A DNA stretch of 64,000 nucleotides from Capsicum annuum (Eukaryota; Streptophyta; Magnoliopsida; Solanales; Solanaceae). This document shows positions 21,658 through 33,443 of this stretch, one piece after another. The stretch's first letter is position 1. The number at the start of each line of letters is the position of its first letter. Where the stretch lies: contig NC_061115.1 of NCBI RefSeq assembly GCF_002878395.1, positions 57,631,940 through 57,695,939 of the forward strand, read 5' to 3'. Both the position numbers and the translations under genes were made by a program. The notes under the pieces are model-generated. The model worked only from the letters and a program-made list of their open reading frames with translations. It had not been told where the DNA came from and made no database searches.

Positions 21658-21717
21658 ATTGGTATCAGAGAAGGTCTCACCTATAGCATTGCTTAATCAT
21701 AAGTGAGGAAAGATCAA

Positions 21718-22900
21718 ATGGCCAATTATCAAATTCCCAGCGCTCTCCTTCAAGATAGTCATCCTGCAGAAGACCATCAAGCTTTAATGGACACCATTAG
21801 CTTTACTACAAGAACAAGTTCAAAATCTTTGTCCAATCAAATGACTTCAAAGCCTGGGTTGTCATCAAGAAGGGTCTAAAGCCGATTCCAGGACTTAAGG
21901 AGAAGTCAAGAAACAAAGACAAAGAATTGAGCAGTTCCAACATAGAAGACCTTAAAAGGTTAAAGGTCATAAAAGAACATCAAGAGCTAATAAAAACTAA
22001 TGCACGTTCTATAAGTTTACTTTTGTGTGTAGTTAGCGAAGAAGAATATGACTAGATATCAACTGGTAAAACTCAAAAATAAATATGGGACAAATTGAAG
22101 GTAACCTATGAAGGAACCACCGAATTAAAGAATTCAAAAATTTATGCTCCTGTTAATGAATACAAGCTATTCAAATAGAAGAGAATGGGGATATTGAAGT
22201 AATATTTACTAGATTGAACAAGATTATATGCGAACTTAAATCATAGGGGATGATCTATCCACGTAGCCTGCAAGTCCAGAAGCTTGTTCGAAGTCTCTCA
22301 AAGATTTGGGAAACCAAGACTGCTATTTTTGAAGATGGAGATCTTCACAACATGACATACAATGAACTACGAGGTAACCTTATCGCATATGAGAAAAATT
22401 ATATTAACAGGTACCACAAGGAGGAGAAGAAGAATGCGATAGCCTTTAATGCTACTCCAATTAAAGAAGTGGACATTCTTGAAGATGCTAATAGTGAAGG
22501 AATGGCTCTCATAAATCATGTAGTAAGGCAATTCATAAGACAAAGACAACAGAGATCCCAAGGAGCCAAGAATAATAATTTCACCAGAATCGATGATCTC
22601 AATATTACTGTGTAAGACTTGGTCACTTTAAACAAAACTGTCCCAACATAAGGAGATGATCATCTGGAAAAAATCAAAACTTTGGATAGTTGAGTGATGA
22701 AGATAAAATTGAAAAAGTAGAAGACGACAATATGTGCTTCATGGTAACTGGTGAATCCAGTGAGGCAAGATAAAATGATTGTCAAAACTGTAATATTCCT
22801 GAATCTAACTTATATTTGATAACCAACGAGCTTCAAAAGGCCATATATAAATATAACAAACTTGCTCAAGAAAAGAAAAGTTCTAAAGCCCAATTTAAAT
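21718..22900 (+). pseudogene. Copia gag, copy II
   Basis: Starts MANYQIP at 21718. The longest clean stretch, 22250-22615, reads from MIYPRSLQVQKLVRSLSKIW through YNELRGNLIAYEKNYINRYH to GAKNNN, the C-terminal half of UBN2-type gag. The zinc knuckle near 22605-22650 reads YYCVRLGHFKQNC. The N-terminal half has several stops and shifts. A coiled, Lys/Glu-rich tail follows (22860-23000). Confidence 0.85.
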
Positions 22901-23289
22901 AAAAACTTGAGGAGGAACAGAGAAGTCATCAAATAGAAATCAAAGCAGGTCAAATTGAAATTGACCTGCTTCATAAAGAGATTAATGATGTAAAAATAAA
23001 TCTAAATAGTATTGAAAAATCTCCCAATCACAGTTTTCTAAAATCCAACTCTTTTTAAAACATATCTACCTCTTCATCAGAATCGTTTAAATCAATTATG
23101 ATCTTCTTTTCTTATTGACGACCTGTATGTTTAATATGTCAAATAATAGGGCATAAATCATACAACTATATGCATAAACCTAAAACAGTCTTGGTTTGGA
23201 GGCCCAAAAGAAGCACATCTAACCCACAAGAACCCAAGACCACTTAGGTACCTAAATAAAACTGATATTCTTGTATTACAGGAACAGGT

Positions 23290-23500
23290 TTGCAAAGGCT
23301 ATAAGAAAGGAATGTGGGTTATTAATAGCGGGTGTTCCAAACACATAATTAGAAAGAAAGAGAATTTTTCTACTCTAGAGAAAATAGATAGGGGATCAGT
23401 AAGTTTCAATGACAATGCTAGTGGCAATGTCATCGGAGTTGGCCTAGTAAAGCTCAACTCATCATGAAAATTCATAAAAATATATCTGGTAGATGGCATT
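23290..23500 (+). pseudogene. Copia protease, copy II (catalytic Asp lost)
   Basis: Reads KGMWVINSGCSKHI, then ENFSTLE, SVSFNDNASGNVIGVGLVKL and YLVDGIK. Copia proteases have Asp in the place of Asn in INSGCS. The codon is AAT at 23324-23326, one G-to-A step from GAT. One stop interrupts near 23466. Confidence 0.75.
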
Positions 23501-23539
23501 AAATAGTCCTAATTTTGACACCCAAACCTGCCTCACTGT

Positions 23540-24450
23540 GTAAATCAATGATACTTAGTTGTTGCCTAGAAAGTTTGGGCATGCTAGCATGCTTATCATT
23601 GAGAAATTATCTAGAATTGATTTAAAGAAAGGTCTATGAAAACTTAAGTTTGAAAAGGATCACATTTATGATGCCTGCAAATGGGTAAACAGACTCGAAC
23701 ATATTTCAAAGTCAAAGATATTGTTTCTACTACAAAAGCTCTTCAAACAATCCACATTGAACAGTTTGGTCTCACCAAGGCCACAAGCATTGGTGGAAAG
23801 AGATATATTTTTGTCATAGATGATGATTACTCATGATTTACCTAGGTAATGTTTCTTTCATATAAACATTAGGCTTTAACAAATTTTGAGATTTTTTGTA
23901 GAAAGGTACACTCCTTATCGTTTATGCCCACAGTGTTCAAGGAGGAGAATTTAAAAATAAGGCATTTGAGGAGTATTGTGCTTAGAATGGATACTTTTAG
24001 AACTTCTCTTCACCGCGATCTCCTCAACAAAATGGTGTAGTAGAGCAAAAGAATCTGTCCCTCTAGGAAACTGCCAGAACAATACTATTGGAACATAATC
24101 TCCCCGATCACTTTTTGGCAGAAGCAGTTAGTACAACTTGTTATATCATCAACAGATACCTGATCATACCTATTCAAAAGAAAATTCCTTATGAACTCTG
24201 GGGGGGAAAAAGCCCAACATTAGCTATTTCCATCGCTTTAGATGCAAATGTTTTGTTCACAACAATGGTAAGAATTCCTTAGGAAAATTCAATCCACGGA
24301 GTGATGAAGGTATTTTACATAGTTATTTTCCCTCTAGTCGTTATTATAGAGTTTTTAATAAAAGAACCCTATGTGTTGAGGTATCTATGCATATTGTTTT
24401 TGATGAATCTAATCACCTCCTTATGGTTTTAAATGTTGATGAAAAATAGG
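23540..24450 (+). pseudogene. Copia integrase, copy II
   Basis: Broken integrase. Pre-integrase block KFGHASMLIIEKLSRI near 23570, then KLKFEKDHIYDAC. The core is recognisable only by switching frames. The C-terminal block around 24088-24282 includes EHNLPDHFLAEAVSTTCYII and PYELWGGKSP, then NKRTLCVEVSMHIVFDESNH (24360-24410). More decayed than copy I. Confidence 0.8.
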
Positions 24451-24649
24451 TCAGTAATCTTTAAATAAGAGAAAATAACATCACAACCTCAGAACCTCCA
24501 CTAGACAAGACAACTATACCTCCGACAGAGTCGACTCCCAAGTAGAAACTGTGAAATCTAGTGTTCCAAAATAATGAAAACATGATGCTGGCCATCCAAA
24601 TAAACTCATCATAGGAAATCCAGAAGATTGAGTGAAAGCCAGAGCATGT

Positions 24650-25560
24650 TTAAAGAGACAAGCATCTATTTTCCTTGTGTCCTATATTGAACAAAAGAAA
24701 ACTGATGAACCTCTCAACAATGAATCATGGGTTGAAGATATGAAGGAAGAACTAGATCAGTTTGAATGAAATCAAATCTAGACTCAAGTTGAAAGACCTA
24801 GAAACTATTCTATAATTAGAACCAGATGGGTTTACAGGAATAAATTAAATAAAGAAGGTAAAGTTATTAGAAAAAAGTCAGACTCTTATCTTAAGGCTAC
24901 TCCCAGCAGGAAGGTATTGATTATGGTAAGACCTTTTCCCCCGTGGAAAGTTTAGAGTCAATACAAATTTTATTAGCTTTTGCCATGTTCAAATATTTTA
25001 AGTTATATCAAATCAATATAAAAAGTTCTTTCTTAAAAGGCTTTATTCATAAGGAAGTTTTTGAAAAACAACCTCTTGGATTTGAAGATCCTTTATATCC
25101 AAATCATGTTTTCAAATTATCAAAAACACTCTACGGCCTCAAACAAGCTCCAAAAGCTTAGTATGAGAGATTGATACTTTTTTACTAAATAACAATTTTT
25201 AAAGGTGTAAAATTGACACAACTCTATCCATACAGAAGCTTGATTCAAATCTCCACATTAAGAAAATTTACACTAATGATATCATCTTTGGTAGTTCTAA
25301 CATCTATATGTGCAAGAATTTTGCTATGTTGATGAAAAAAGAATTCAAAATGAGTCTTATGGGTGAGCTCACATTCTTTCTAGAATTAAAAATCAAACAA
25401 AATTCTAAAGGCACTTTCATCATTCAAGCTAATTACATAAAATAACTCATCAAAAAGTTCGATATGGAAAAAGAAAAGGCCTATGGAACACCAATGATCC
25501 CATCCACAATCATTGATTCAGACTTGTCTGGAAAAGACATTGATGAAAATATGTATTGGG
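24650..25560 (+). pseudogene. Copia reverse transcriptase, copy II
   Basis: Begins with NNESWVEDMKEELDQFE and RTRWVYRNKLNKEGKVIRKK (24715-24880). Then, with frame changes, LYQINIKSSFLKGFIHKEVF, PLGFEDPLYPNHVFKLSKTL and YGLKQAPKA (to 25161). The catalytic motif reads IYTNDIIFGS: the codon at 25275-25277 is AAT where the family has Asp. MKKEFKMSLMGEL-like sequence follows. Non-functional. Confidence 0.85.
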
Positions 25561-26200
25561 GGATGATTGGATCTCTACTCTATTTGACTGCAAGTCGATA
25601 AATATTATGTCTAGAGTGTGTAAATGTGCCATATTCCAGTTGACTCCATGGAAGTCTCACCTTACTATCATCAAGAGATTCATGAAATATCTAATAGGAA
25701 TGCTAGACTTTGGAGTATGGTATCCATACTCCTCACACTTTGATTTAATTGGTTATTTAGATGTTGATTTTGCGTGAGACAAAAATGATAGAAAGTGTAC
25801 TAGTGGAACAAATCAAATTCATGGTGATGCCCTTATGTCATGGCATAGAAAGAAGCAAACTTTCGTTGCACTTTCAACCAATAAAGATAAATACATGACT
25901 ACCGGAAGCTGTAGTACTCAAATCTTATGGATTATGTATCATCTTCTTGACTTTAACTTATCTTTTGTTTCTGTTCCTATTATGTGTGATAACACTAGTG
26001 CTATTAGCTTTTCTAAGTATAATGTACATCACTCTAGGGCTAAACATGTTGATATTAAGGATCATTTCATTTAAGATCATGTAGAGAATGGTAATTTTAC
26101 TATAAAATTCTTTGACTCCAAAAATCAACTAGTAGATATTTTACAAGGCCCCAGCTAGAGGAATAATTTTGTTCCCTTAAACAATGGCTTGGTATTCTTA
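25561..26200 (+). pseudogene. Copia RNase H, copy II
   Basis: Residual MIGSLLYLTASR-like start near 25561. Then FMKYLIGMLDFGVWYP, DLIGYLDVDFA, DRKCTSGTNQIHGDALMSWH, KKQTFVALSTNKDKYM, CDNTSAISFSKYNVHHSRAK and HVDIKDHFI. The Asp residues of the active site (YLDVDFA, CDNTSA) are kept. Only scattered stops occur (TGA at ~25777, TAA at 26072). This is the copia-specific C-terminal domain after RT. Confidence 0.88.
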
Positions 26201-26453
26201 GAACTAATGATCTTTAAGTTTTATTATGGATATAAATGAACTTCCTTATCTATACACTATCTGCGTGTTGTTTATTTTTGATTATGTCAAAGAGGGAGAA
26301 AGCAGAAACATCAGAGTTGCCTACCAGTCAGGGAAGGAGAGGAGAGCAAGTCAATTAATATTGACATACTTATATAAGTTAGGGGGTGTACGAAGACATA
26401 TAGGGAAGTCAATTGATGTTTACTTTTGCTTTCATTATCAAAAATGGGTAGAT

Positions 26454-27512
26454 TGTTAGACTGCAAAGTCTATGTTTTAATAATGTAAATATAACAAGTA
26501 TATCTTTGTAGGACATTAAAGACTGCTAATATTGGAAGGATAAAGGAGCCAACTCTAGGGACATCAGGAATGGAAGGATATATCCATGGCATCCAAGTAA
26601 TTCAATAAAAAATGAGAACAAAAGGAAGGAGAATCTTAGCTCCAAATGTCACAAAAATAGAATAAAGATTTATGAAGATAGAAAAGTATCTCACCCAAAG
26701 ATATATAGGATCACGACATTCAAATAGTATGGAAAGAAGATCAATCAAATATCATAAAAATAGAACAAGGATCACAATCCCAAAATCATAAATGAAAAAA
26801 TCAATCAAGATATATTTCGACAAATCATATTGAGAAAAAGAAGAGAAGATCACGAGCACATTTGGAAATGCATCAATCTCTACAAGAGTCAAAATAAAAA
26901 TAGATCACAGACATATCTGATATGGATGTGATCAAAAGCCGTATATGGACATATGATACAACTACATTCCTTAATCAAAGAATCAATATACATTCTTGAT
27001 TGAGAAGAAATCTCTTGGGTTTTCTTATGAAGAGTAGCAGATGAGACTATAAAACATGAAGAGTTAATAAAGACTCTTTTTACGCAACTTCAAACATAAA
27101 ATTCAAAGTGTCTCAATCTTAGTCTCACAAAACTTTGTAACTTTTAGTTTACAATTGTTATTTTAAAAGTAGGATTGAATCAACTTTGTAACATCAAATG
27201 AAGATGTGACATAAGATCTAAAGAGAAAAATAAGTCTTTAGAATGTATTTTCTATCATGGTATTCGATCCCAAAAATTCAATGATCTAAGGAAGCTTTGA
27301 AACCCAAGGGGACTGGAAGTAGGCACCACATTGGTGTTCTGAACCAGGATAAATCTTTGTGTTATTACTTTATGATCTAATATTTACTTATTTTATTGTT
27401 GTAAATCTAATATTTTTGTAAAGTGCACTAATGTTCGGTAAGTCCGACTGTGAGGAGTTTGTACTCAACTCACAGAAAAATTTCTATTCACCTCCTTCCC
27501 TCTTGAATTTCA
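26454..27512 (+). repeat. Copia LTR C (shared by copies II and III)
   Basis: Starts TGTTAGACTGC after the tract AAAAATGGGTAGAT (26440-26453). It aligns with A and B and is followed by TGGTATTAGAAC (27515-27526), a primer site with C-to-T and G-to-A changes. Confidence 0.88.
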
Positions 27513-27572
27513 ATTGGTATTAGAACAGGTCTCACCTATAGTATTTCTTAAACATAAGTTAGAAAAGATCAA

Positions 27573-28775
27573 ATGGCCAATTATCAAATTCCCGACGCTC
27601 TTCTTTAAGATGGTCACTCTTCCAGAAGACCCCCATACTTTAATGGACAACATTACTCTTACTGGAAGAATAGGTTCATAATCTTTGTCCAATAAAATGA
27701 CTTACAAGATTGGGTTGACATCAAGAAAGGTCCAAAGCAGATTATAGAACTCAAGGAGAAGTCAAAGGACAAAGACAAAGAATCAAATAGTTCTAACATA
27801 GAAAACCTTGAAAGCTTCGAGATCACAAAAGAACAGCAATAGGTAATCCAAACTAATGTAATCCAAACTAATGAACGTGCTATAAGTTTAATTTTGTTTG
27901 TAGCTAGAAGAGAAGAATACGACAAGATATCAACTTGTTCAACTCTAAAAAAAATGAGGGAAAAATTGGAGGTAACTTATGTAGGAACCACCAATGTCAA
28001 GAATTTAAAATTTTCTGCCCTGGTCAATGAATATGAGCTGTTCAAAATGGAAGAGAATAAGGACATTGAAGCAGTGTTTGCCAGATTCAGCAAGATTGTA
28101 TGCAAACTTAAATGACTGAGGATGGTCTATCCACACAGCCTGTAAGTCCAGAAGCTTATTTGAAGTCTCTCAATTACTTGGGAAACCAAGGCTACCATTC
28201 TGGAAGATGGAGATCTTCATAACATGAGATACGGTAAAATACACGGTAACCATATTGCATATGAGAAAAATTATATTAAATGGCACCACAAGAAGGAGAA
28301 GAAGAATATGATAGCCTTTAATTCTACTCTAACTAAAGAAGTGGACATTCTTTAAGATGCTAATAGTGAAGGAATGGCTCTCATAAATCGTGGTGTAAGG
28401 TGAATCATGAGACAGAGACAACAGAGATCCTAAGGAGACAAGAAATATGATTCCATCAGAATCGATGATCTCTGTATTACTGTGTAAGACTTGGTCACTT
28501 TAAACAAAACTGTCCCAACTTAAGGAGACGATCATCCTAAAAAAAATCAAAACTTTAGAGACTTGAGTGATGAAGATAAAAATGAAGAAGTAGAAGCCAC
28601 CAATATGTGCTTCATGGCAACTGGTGAATCTAGTGAGGTAAGATCAAATGACTGTCACAACTATAATATTCTTGAATCTAACTTATATTTGATAATCAAT
28701 GAGCTTCAAAAGGCTATAAATAAATATAACAAACTTGCTCAAAAAAAGAAAAGTTTTGAAGCCCGATTTAAATAA
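27573..28775 (+). pseudogene. Copia gag, copy III
   Basis: Starts MANYQIPDAL at 27573. The clean piece 27894-28115 has EEYDKISTCSTLKKM, EVTYVGTTNVKN and ALVNEYELFKMEENKDIEAV. Another at 28563-28775 has MSDEDKNEEVEATNMCFMAT. The zinc knuckle is degraded near 28475-28510. N-terminal sequence such as YFNGQ and YYSYWK lies near 27636-27670 in a shifted frame. Same family as copies I and II. Confidence 0.85.
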
Positions 28776-29174
28776 AAACTTAAGGAGAAACAGAGAAGCC
28801 ATCAAATAGAATTAAAGCAGGTCAAATTGAAATTGACCTTCTTCATAAACAAATCAATGATGTAAAAATAAAGCTAAATAGTATTAAGAAATCTCCCAAT
28901 CACAGTTTTATGAAATCCAACTCTTTTCAAAACATATCTAGCTCTTCATCAGAATTATTTAAATCAACTATGATCTTATTTTGTTTTTGAAGACCTTTAT
29001 GTTTAATATGTAGAAAAATAGGGCACAAATGATACAACCGTAGGTGTAAACCTAAAACTATATGGTTTGGAGGCCCAAAGGAAGCACATCTAACCCGCAA
29101 AAACCCAAGACCACATGGGTACCTAAATAAAATTGATATTCTTGTGTTGTTGGAATAGGTTTGCAAAAGCTATA

Positions 29175-29825
29175 AGAAAGGAATTGGGTCATTAATAGCG
29201 GATGTTCTAGAACATGATCAAAAAGAAAGACAATTTTTCCACTCTAGAGAAAGACGGGGATCAGTAAGGTTCAATGACAATGCTACTGGCAATGTCATCG
29301 AAGTTGGCCTAGTAAAACTCAACTCATCATGAAAATTCATAAAGCTATATTTGGTAGATGGCATTAAACATATTCTTCTCAATATCCATCAGCTTTACGA
29401 TATCAGATTCAAAGTACTCTTCAAGGCTAAAAGTTGATCAATCAAACACAACAAAAGAATTATCTCTCTTATCGATGAACACATTGATAACATTTATGTC
29501 TTAAATAGTTCTGTTTGCAACCTAAACCTACCTCACTGTGTAAACCAATGATACTGGGATGCTGCATATAAATTTTTGGCATGTTAGCATGCATATCATT
29601 TAGAAATTATCTAGACTTAATTTAATGAAGGGTCTATAAAAACTCAAGTTTGAAAAGGATCATATTTGTGATGCCTGCCAACTGGGTAAATAAACTCGAA
29701 CATCTTTCAAAGTCAAAGACATTGTCTATACTTTAAAAGCTCTTCAAACAATCTACATGGATTAGTTTGGTCCCACCAAGACCGCAAGTATTGGTGGAAA
29801 GAGATATATTTTTTTCAAAGTTGAT
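29175..29825 (+). pseudogene. Copia protease and integrase start, copy III, truncated
   Basis: The protease reads WVINSGCSR with AAT at 29194-29196, the same Asp-to-Asn state as copy II. The segment KHILLNIHQLYDI and YVLNSSVC-like residues (29370-29520) is missing from copy II. The pre-integrase and core start follow (29540-29800: HICDACQLGK-like, VKDIVYTLKALQTIYMD, FGPTKTASIGGKRYIF). Sequence stops at ~29825 where a minus-strand LTR fragment begins. Confidence 0.8.
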
Positions 29826-30655
29826 GATAATATAATGTAGGCAAGGGTATTGGTTCAAAACAACAATACAACTTCCCCTACTTCATCAACCACCATGGTT
29901 TCCATAACCCTGGCTAAGGGTGTTTAGTCAGCCATGCTTGTGAAGTAATCAACAATATTCATGATTGAAAACATACGATGAAATCACAATAATCACAAGT
30001 AAAAACCCAAAACCATAGACAAAATAATCAACCAAATCAATAAAAGAGAATTCCAAGACTAAAATTGAATCTCAGAATCAAAATATGTTTGTGAGTATCA
30101 AGAGAGAATAAATTCTACTAAAATTACATAAGGGGTATTTATAGAACATGACGAAACCATAAAACTATAGCCCAAAAGAAATAGGAGAAAAATGGTTGGT
30201 GGCTACATGTGGTCACCACATGTGGCCTGGCCTTGGGTGGATGTGGTACATGCGGGTTGCAGGATGGGTAAATATAGTGACCATATGTGCGTGGACCCAA
30301 ATTTCCTATAGGTTATCTCTCAGGATTTTGGACTTCTGACATATGCTTTGCCCACATGTACTTTATGTGGTCTACAGGTTGACTTAGCAAGTGCTGAAAG
30401 TTAGTGTTTTCAGCTCTTCTTAAATTCTAGCACATGTTTTGGTCACGAACAATCCATAAAGTATCCCAAACACCTATATTGCTCTCATAAGTAGCCGAAA
30501 ATACCTTTTTCCCTTTTTTTTCATGGACTTAGCATCCAAAATCCAGTTTCCTGTAAAACATACCCAAAACGCATCATATCTAACAAAAAACCTCAGAAAC
30601 TTGCATATTTTTATAGTTTTAAGCATCAAAAGTACTATATTTATATAACATATCA
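29826..30655 (-). repeat. Truncated LTR of the 15042 family
   Basis: Matches 15610-16434 in the same orientation, including ATAATATAATG, CACATGTGG palindromes (30200-30390) and GGTATTTATAG at 30134-30144 (minus-strand TATA-like). It ends exactly at the LTR edge (ACATATCA) before unrelated DNA. The ~570 bp corresponding to 15042-15610 is missing. Confidence 0.75.
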
Positions 30656-31310
30656 TGCATGATAAACCTTGTTCCCTATCCCAACATCTTATAAAAGTGT
30701 ATATGCATGCATACATATATATGAATATATACAATAATTTGAATGGGATTATTAAAATGTTATTATTTTATCCTAATCGCTGAGTTAGATACTAGTGATC
30801 AACTCACTAAAAGTATCAAATACTGATCCTATGTAATACAGGGTTTTAAGGCAACCCTATTTTCCTACACAGTGTTAGGTAGATCGGCTCAGCTCATCGG
30901 TTATTGCGGTGAAGTGGTGAGCATCTATTCTTTGGAAGAGTTGATCATTTCATCAATTTTATATGCATAAATAGGAATTAAGGATTTCACATTAACATTA
31001 TAATTATCATTGACATTATCAATGTTAGGGTGGAGGGTATGTACCAACTTAGATGGTTTTTGATTTAGTAGAGGCTTTGTTGGATATTATTATAGACTAC
31101 AGTATTGGTTAAGTATTATCGATTATCTATTGTTGGTTGTTGTCAAACCTTATGTATTATATAAGTTGTTAAGCATGTTATCTTGTTATATATTTGAAAT
31201 TTAGCTGTTTTTAGTTTTGTGTCCTATTTGGCAAGGCAAAAAGACTTGTCTGTGGTCCTCGATGGGGACTTAAGATACCCGTAACGGCTAGGACCTTGGC
31301 GGGGGTTATG
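30656..31310 (+). repeat. 3' part of a Tekay-like 5' LTR
   Basis: CCTTGTTCCCTATCCCAAC with TATATATATGAAT resembles 35700-35750 and 37405-37450 of the next element. It ends GGTTATGAAA just before the primer site at 31318. The 5' part is absent; the junction at 30656 abuts the truncated minus-strand LTR. Confidence 0.65.
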
Positions 31311-31317
31311 AAAAAAA

Positions 31318-31330
31318 TGGTATAAGAGAC
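31318..31330 (+). other. Degraded Met-tRNA primer binding site
   Basis: TGGTATAAGAGAC followed by TAGGTTT. It occupies the same position as TATCAGAGCCTAGGTT at 38012. Confidence 0.65.
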
Positions 31331-31527
31331 TAGGTTTGGTGTCGTTCAGTTTCCTCAAAGTCATGTTAAATAAAATCTCTTTAATTGGTATGTAGTGCAC
31401 CTCTTTTATAAGGGAGAAGGTATGAGACATTTAGGAATGTTTCCCTTTCTTGTTATTCTACTTTGGGCTATATATTCTCAGGTCTTGAATATCTTCTAAT
31501 CCCTGTTTGTTCTCATTTCAAATCATA

Positions 31528-32700
31528 CCTCTAAGAAGATTTGCTGCACGTGGAAACTCTGGGACTGAGGACAATGTTGATAGAGCTTGTTCTACTCATG
31601 GAGTTCAGGCCAGGTCTAGTGTTCCACTCCTGATTGTACAGTGCCTGCATAGTCCCTACCTGTCCTTCTTGAGTCCCTCGAGCTGATGATGATCATGTCC
31701 CACCGACCTAGAGAGATATTTTAATTCTAATTTTTACTGATCTATTGACCTAGTTAGTGATATCTCAATCATGTTAGTTTGGCCCTACTAATAATGCTAT
31801 AGTTCTTTTGAGGTTACTCGAATCGGGAAGTTTATAAGGATCAATCCTCCGACCTTTACTAGCTTTAAGGTTTAGTAGGCTCCTCAAGGTTTAGTAGGCT
31901 CCTCATAGAGAAGATCTTTTAAGTTATGATGCTTCTAGATCTAAGGGTATGGAATTTCCTGTATACCAGCAGAAGTATATAACATATTAGTTGTATAAGA
32001 AGTGGTATTAGTCTAGGGGTGATGATGTAGAGTTGACACTATAGGATGAGTTCTCGAGTAATTTTTTGGATAATTTCATTCCTCAGGAGTTAAGGATAGC
32101 TAAAGCTAATGAGTTTGTGAATCTAAAATAGGGTAGGATGACTGTGAAAGAGTATGCCCTAAAGTTTCACCAGTTACCGTGTTAAGCTCCTGAGCTAGTG
32201 TCTTCTATAAGAGATAAAATAAAAAAAATTACTTTTGGGTCGCCCCATGATATGATTTTAGAGAGAAAGTATGATTTGTTTAACAAGGATATGGATATCT
32301 GTCGAGTTATGGTTTATATGCAATAGGTTGAGGAGGAAAATAAAAAGCAGGCAGAATTTGGGGAGAGGTAGAGTAAGAAATTTCAGAATTTAGATCAGCG
32401 TGGAGGTCAGCAACAGTATGGGAGAGATGATGGAAAATGGTCTGAGAAAACGTGGTGCAATTATAGTTCTTATTAAATGAGTGATCCATATCCTAAGTCA
32501 TCTAGTGACCTTTATTTTTAAGAAATAGTGGATTTAGGGCATAGGGTGACCACTCTTAGGCTAGTGGAGCTCAATCTACCCCATCTTATCCCCCTTGCCA
32601 ATTCTATGGGCAGGTGCACCATGGATATTATGAGGAGGGGAGGAATAAATGTTTTAAGTATTGTTAATTATGCCACCTTAAATGGGATTTTCCATCAGTA
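31528..32700 (+). pseudogene. gag of Tekay-like element
   Basis: Begins ATACCTCTAAGAAGA (expected start codon reads ATA) at about 31528. Core words RIGKFIRINPPTFTSFK at ~31825 and later KECALKFHQL-like and WVAPHD-like segments are spread over several frames. The knuckle region reads CFKYC and LCHLKWDF (32650-32690), missing two ligands. Many stops. Confidence 0.7.
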
Positions 32701-33443
32701 AGGATTACTACTGGGTCTAATAAGGTTTTGGTTGCTACGTCTTCAGCTCCCACACCAAAGGGTACTACTTATGCTTCCAACACTTATTGGAATTACCTTT
32801 ATGCTCTTGCCACTTTTCAAGAATCCAAGGCATCTCATGTTTTTGTCACTAGTATGTCATGACTCTTTTCCTATGATATGTATTATTTGCTTGATCCGGG
32901 GTCTACCTTTTCATATGTGGCCCCTTATATGACTATTTATTTTGGTTTTGGTTGTGGCTTGATGACTCTATAGGGATTGTATGATATCTCTATATGGTAA
33001 GGAGATGTTAGTGGATCTGATAGAGTTGTACATGATACTCTTTGATGTAATTTTAGAGATGGATTGGTTGCACTCATGTTATGAGTCTATTTATTATAGA
33101 ACTCGAAGAGTCAAATTCTAGTTCCTAAATACACCAATGATTGAGTGGGAACGTAATTCCATAGTGCCTAAAGGAAGATTCATTTCGTATCTTAGAGCCC
33201 AAAGGTTGATCTCCAAGGGGTGTCTACACCATTTAGTTTATGTTTAAGATTTTAGTTCCGAGGGTCCTTCATTACAATATGTCCCAGTGATTAGTGAGTT
33301 TCTCGAAGTATTCCTAAATGATCTTCCTAGTGTTCCTCCAGATGGGGAGATTGATTTTAGGATTGATCTTTTTTCAGAAACTCCTTCTATCTCTATCCCT
33401 TCCTATAGAATGGCTCTAATTGAGTTGAAAGAAATTAGGGAGC
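32701..33443 (+). pseudogene. Protease and start of RT, Tekay-like
   Basis: The protease motif YYLLDPGSTFSYVAPY keeps its catalytic Asp (GAT 32893-32895). A weak linker follows, then the pre-RT segment VISEFLEVFLNDLPSVPPDG, EIDFRIDLFS and SIPSYRMALIELKEIRE (33287-33443). The RT then stops dead at the start of the next LTR. Confidence 0.8.

Larger units (their letters stand above)
17228..29825 (+). mobile_element. Ty1/copia tandem array, three LTRs
   Basis: One copia family arranged LTR-interior-LTR-interior-LTR-interior. LTRs at 17228, 20592 and 26454 share TGTTAG starts and Met-tRNA-like primer sites at their ends. Interior I (18284-20591) has gag and integrase but no protease, RT or RNase H. 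Interior II (21658-26453) has gag, protease, integrase, RT and RNase H. Interior III (27513-29825) stops in the integrase. Neighbouring interiors share one LTR. Gene order (protease, integrase, RT, RNase H) identifies Ty1/copia. The clade may be SIRE/Maximus-like, not certain. Confidence 0.85.
30656..33443 (+). mobile_element. Tekay-like Ty3 element, 5' part
   Basis: 3' portion of a 5' LTR, primer site, gag, protease and the first residues of RT, cut at 33443 by the LTR of a related element. All coding parts are heavily mutated. Confidence 0.75.
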
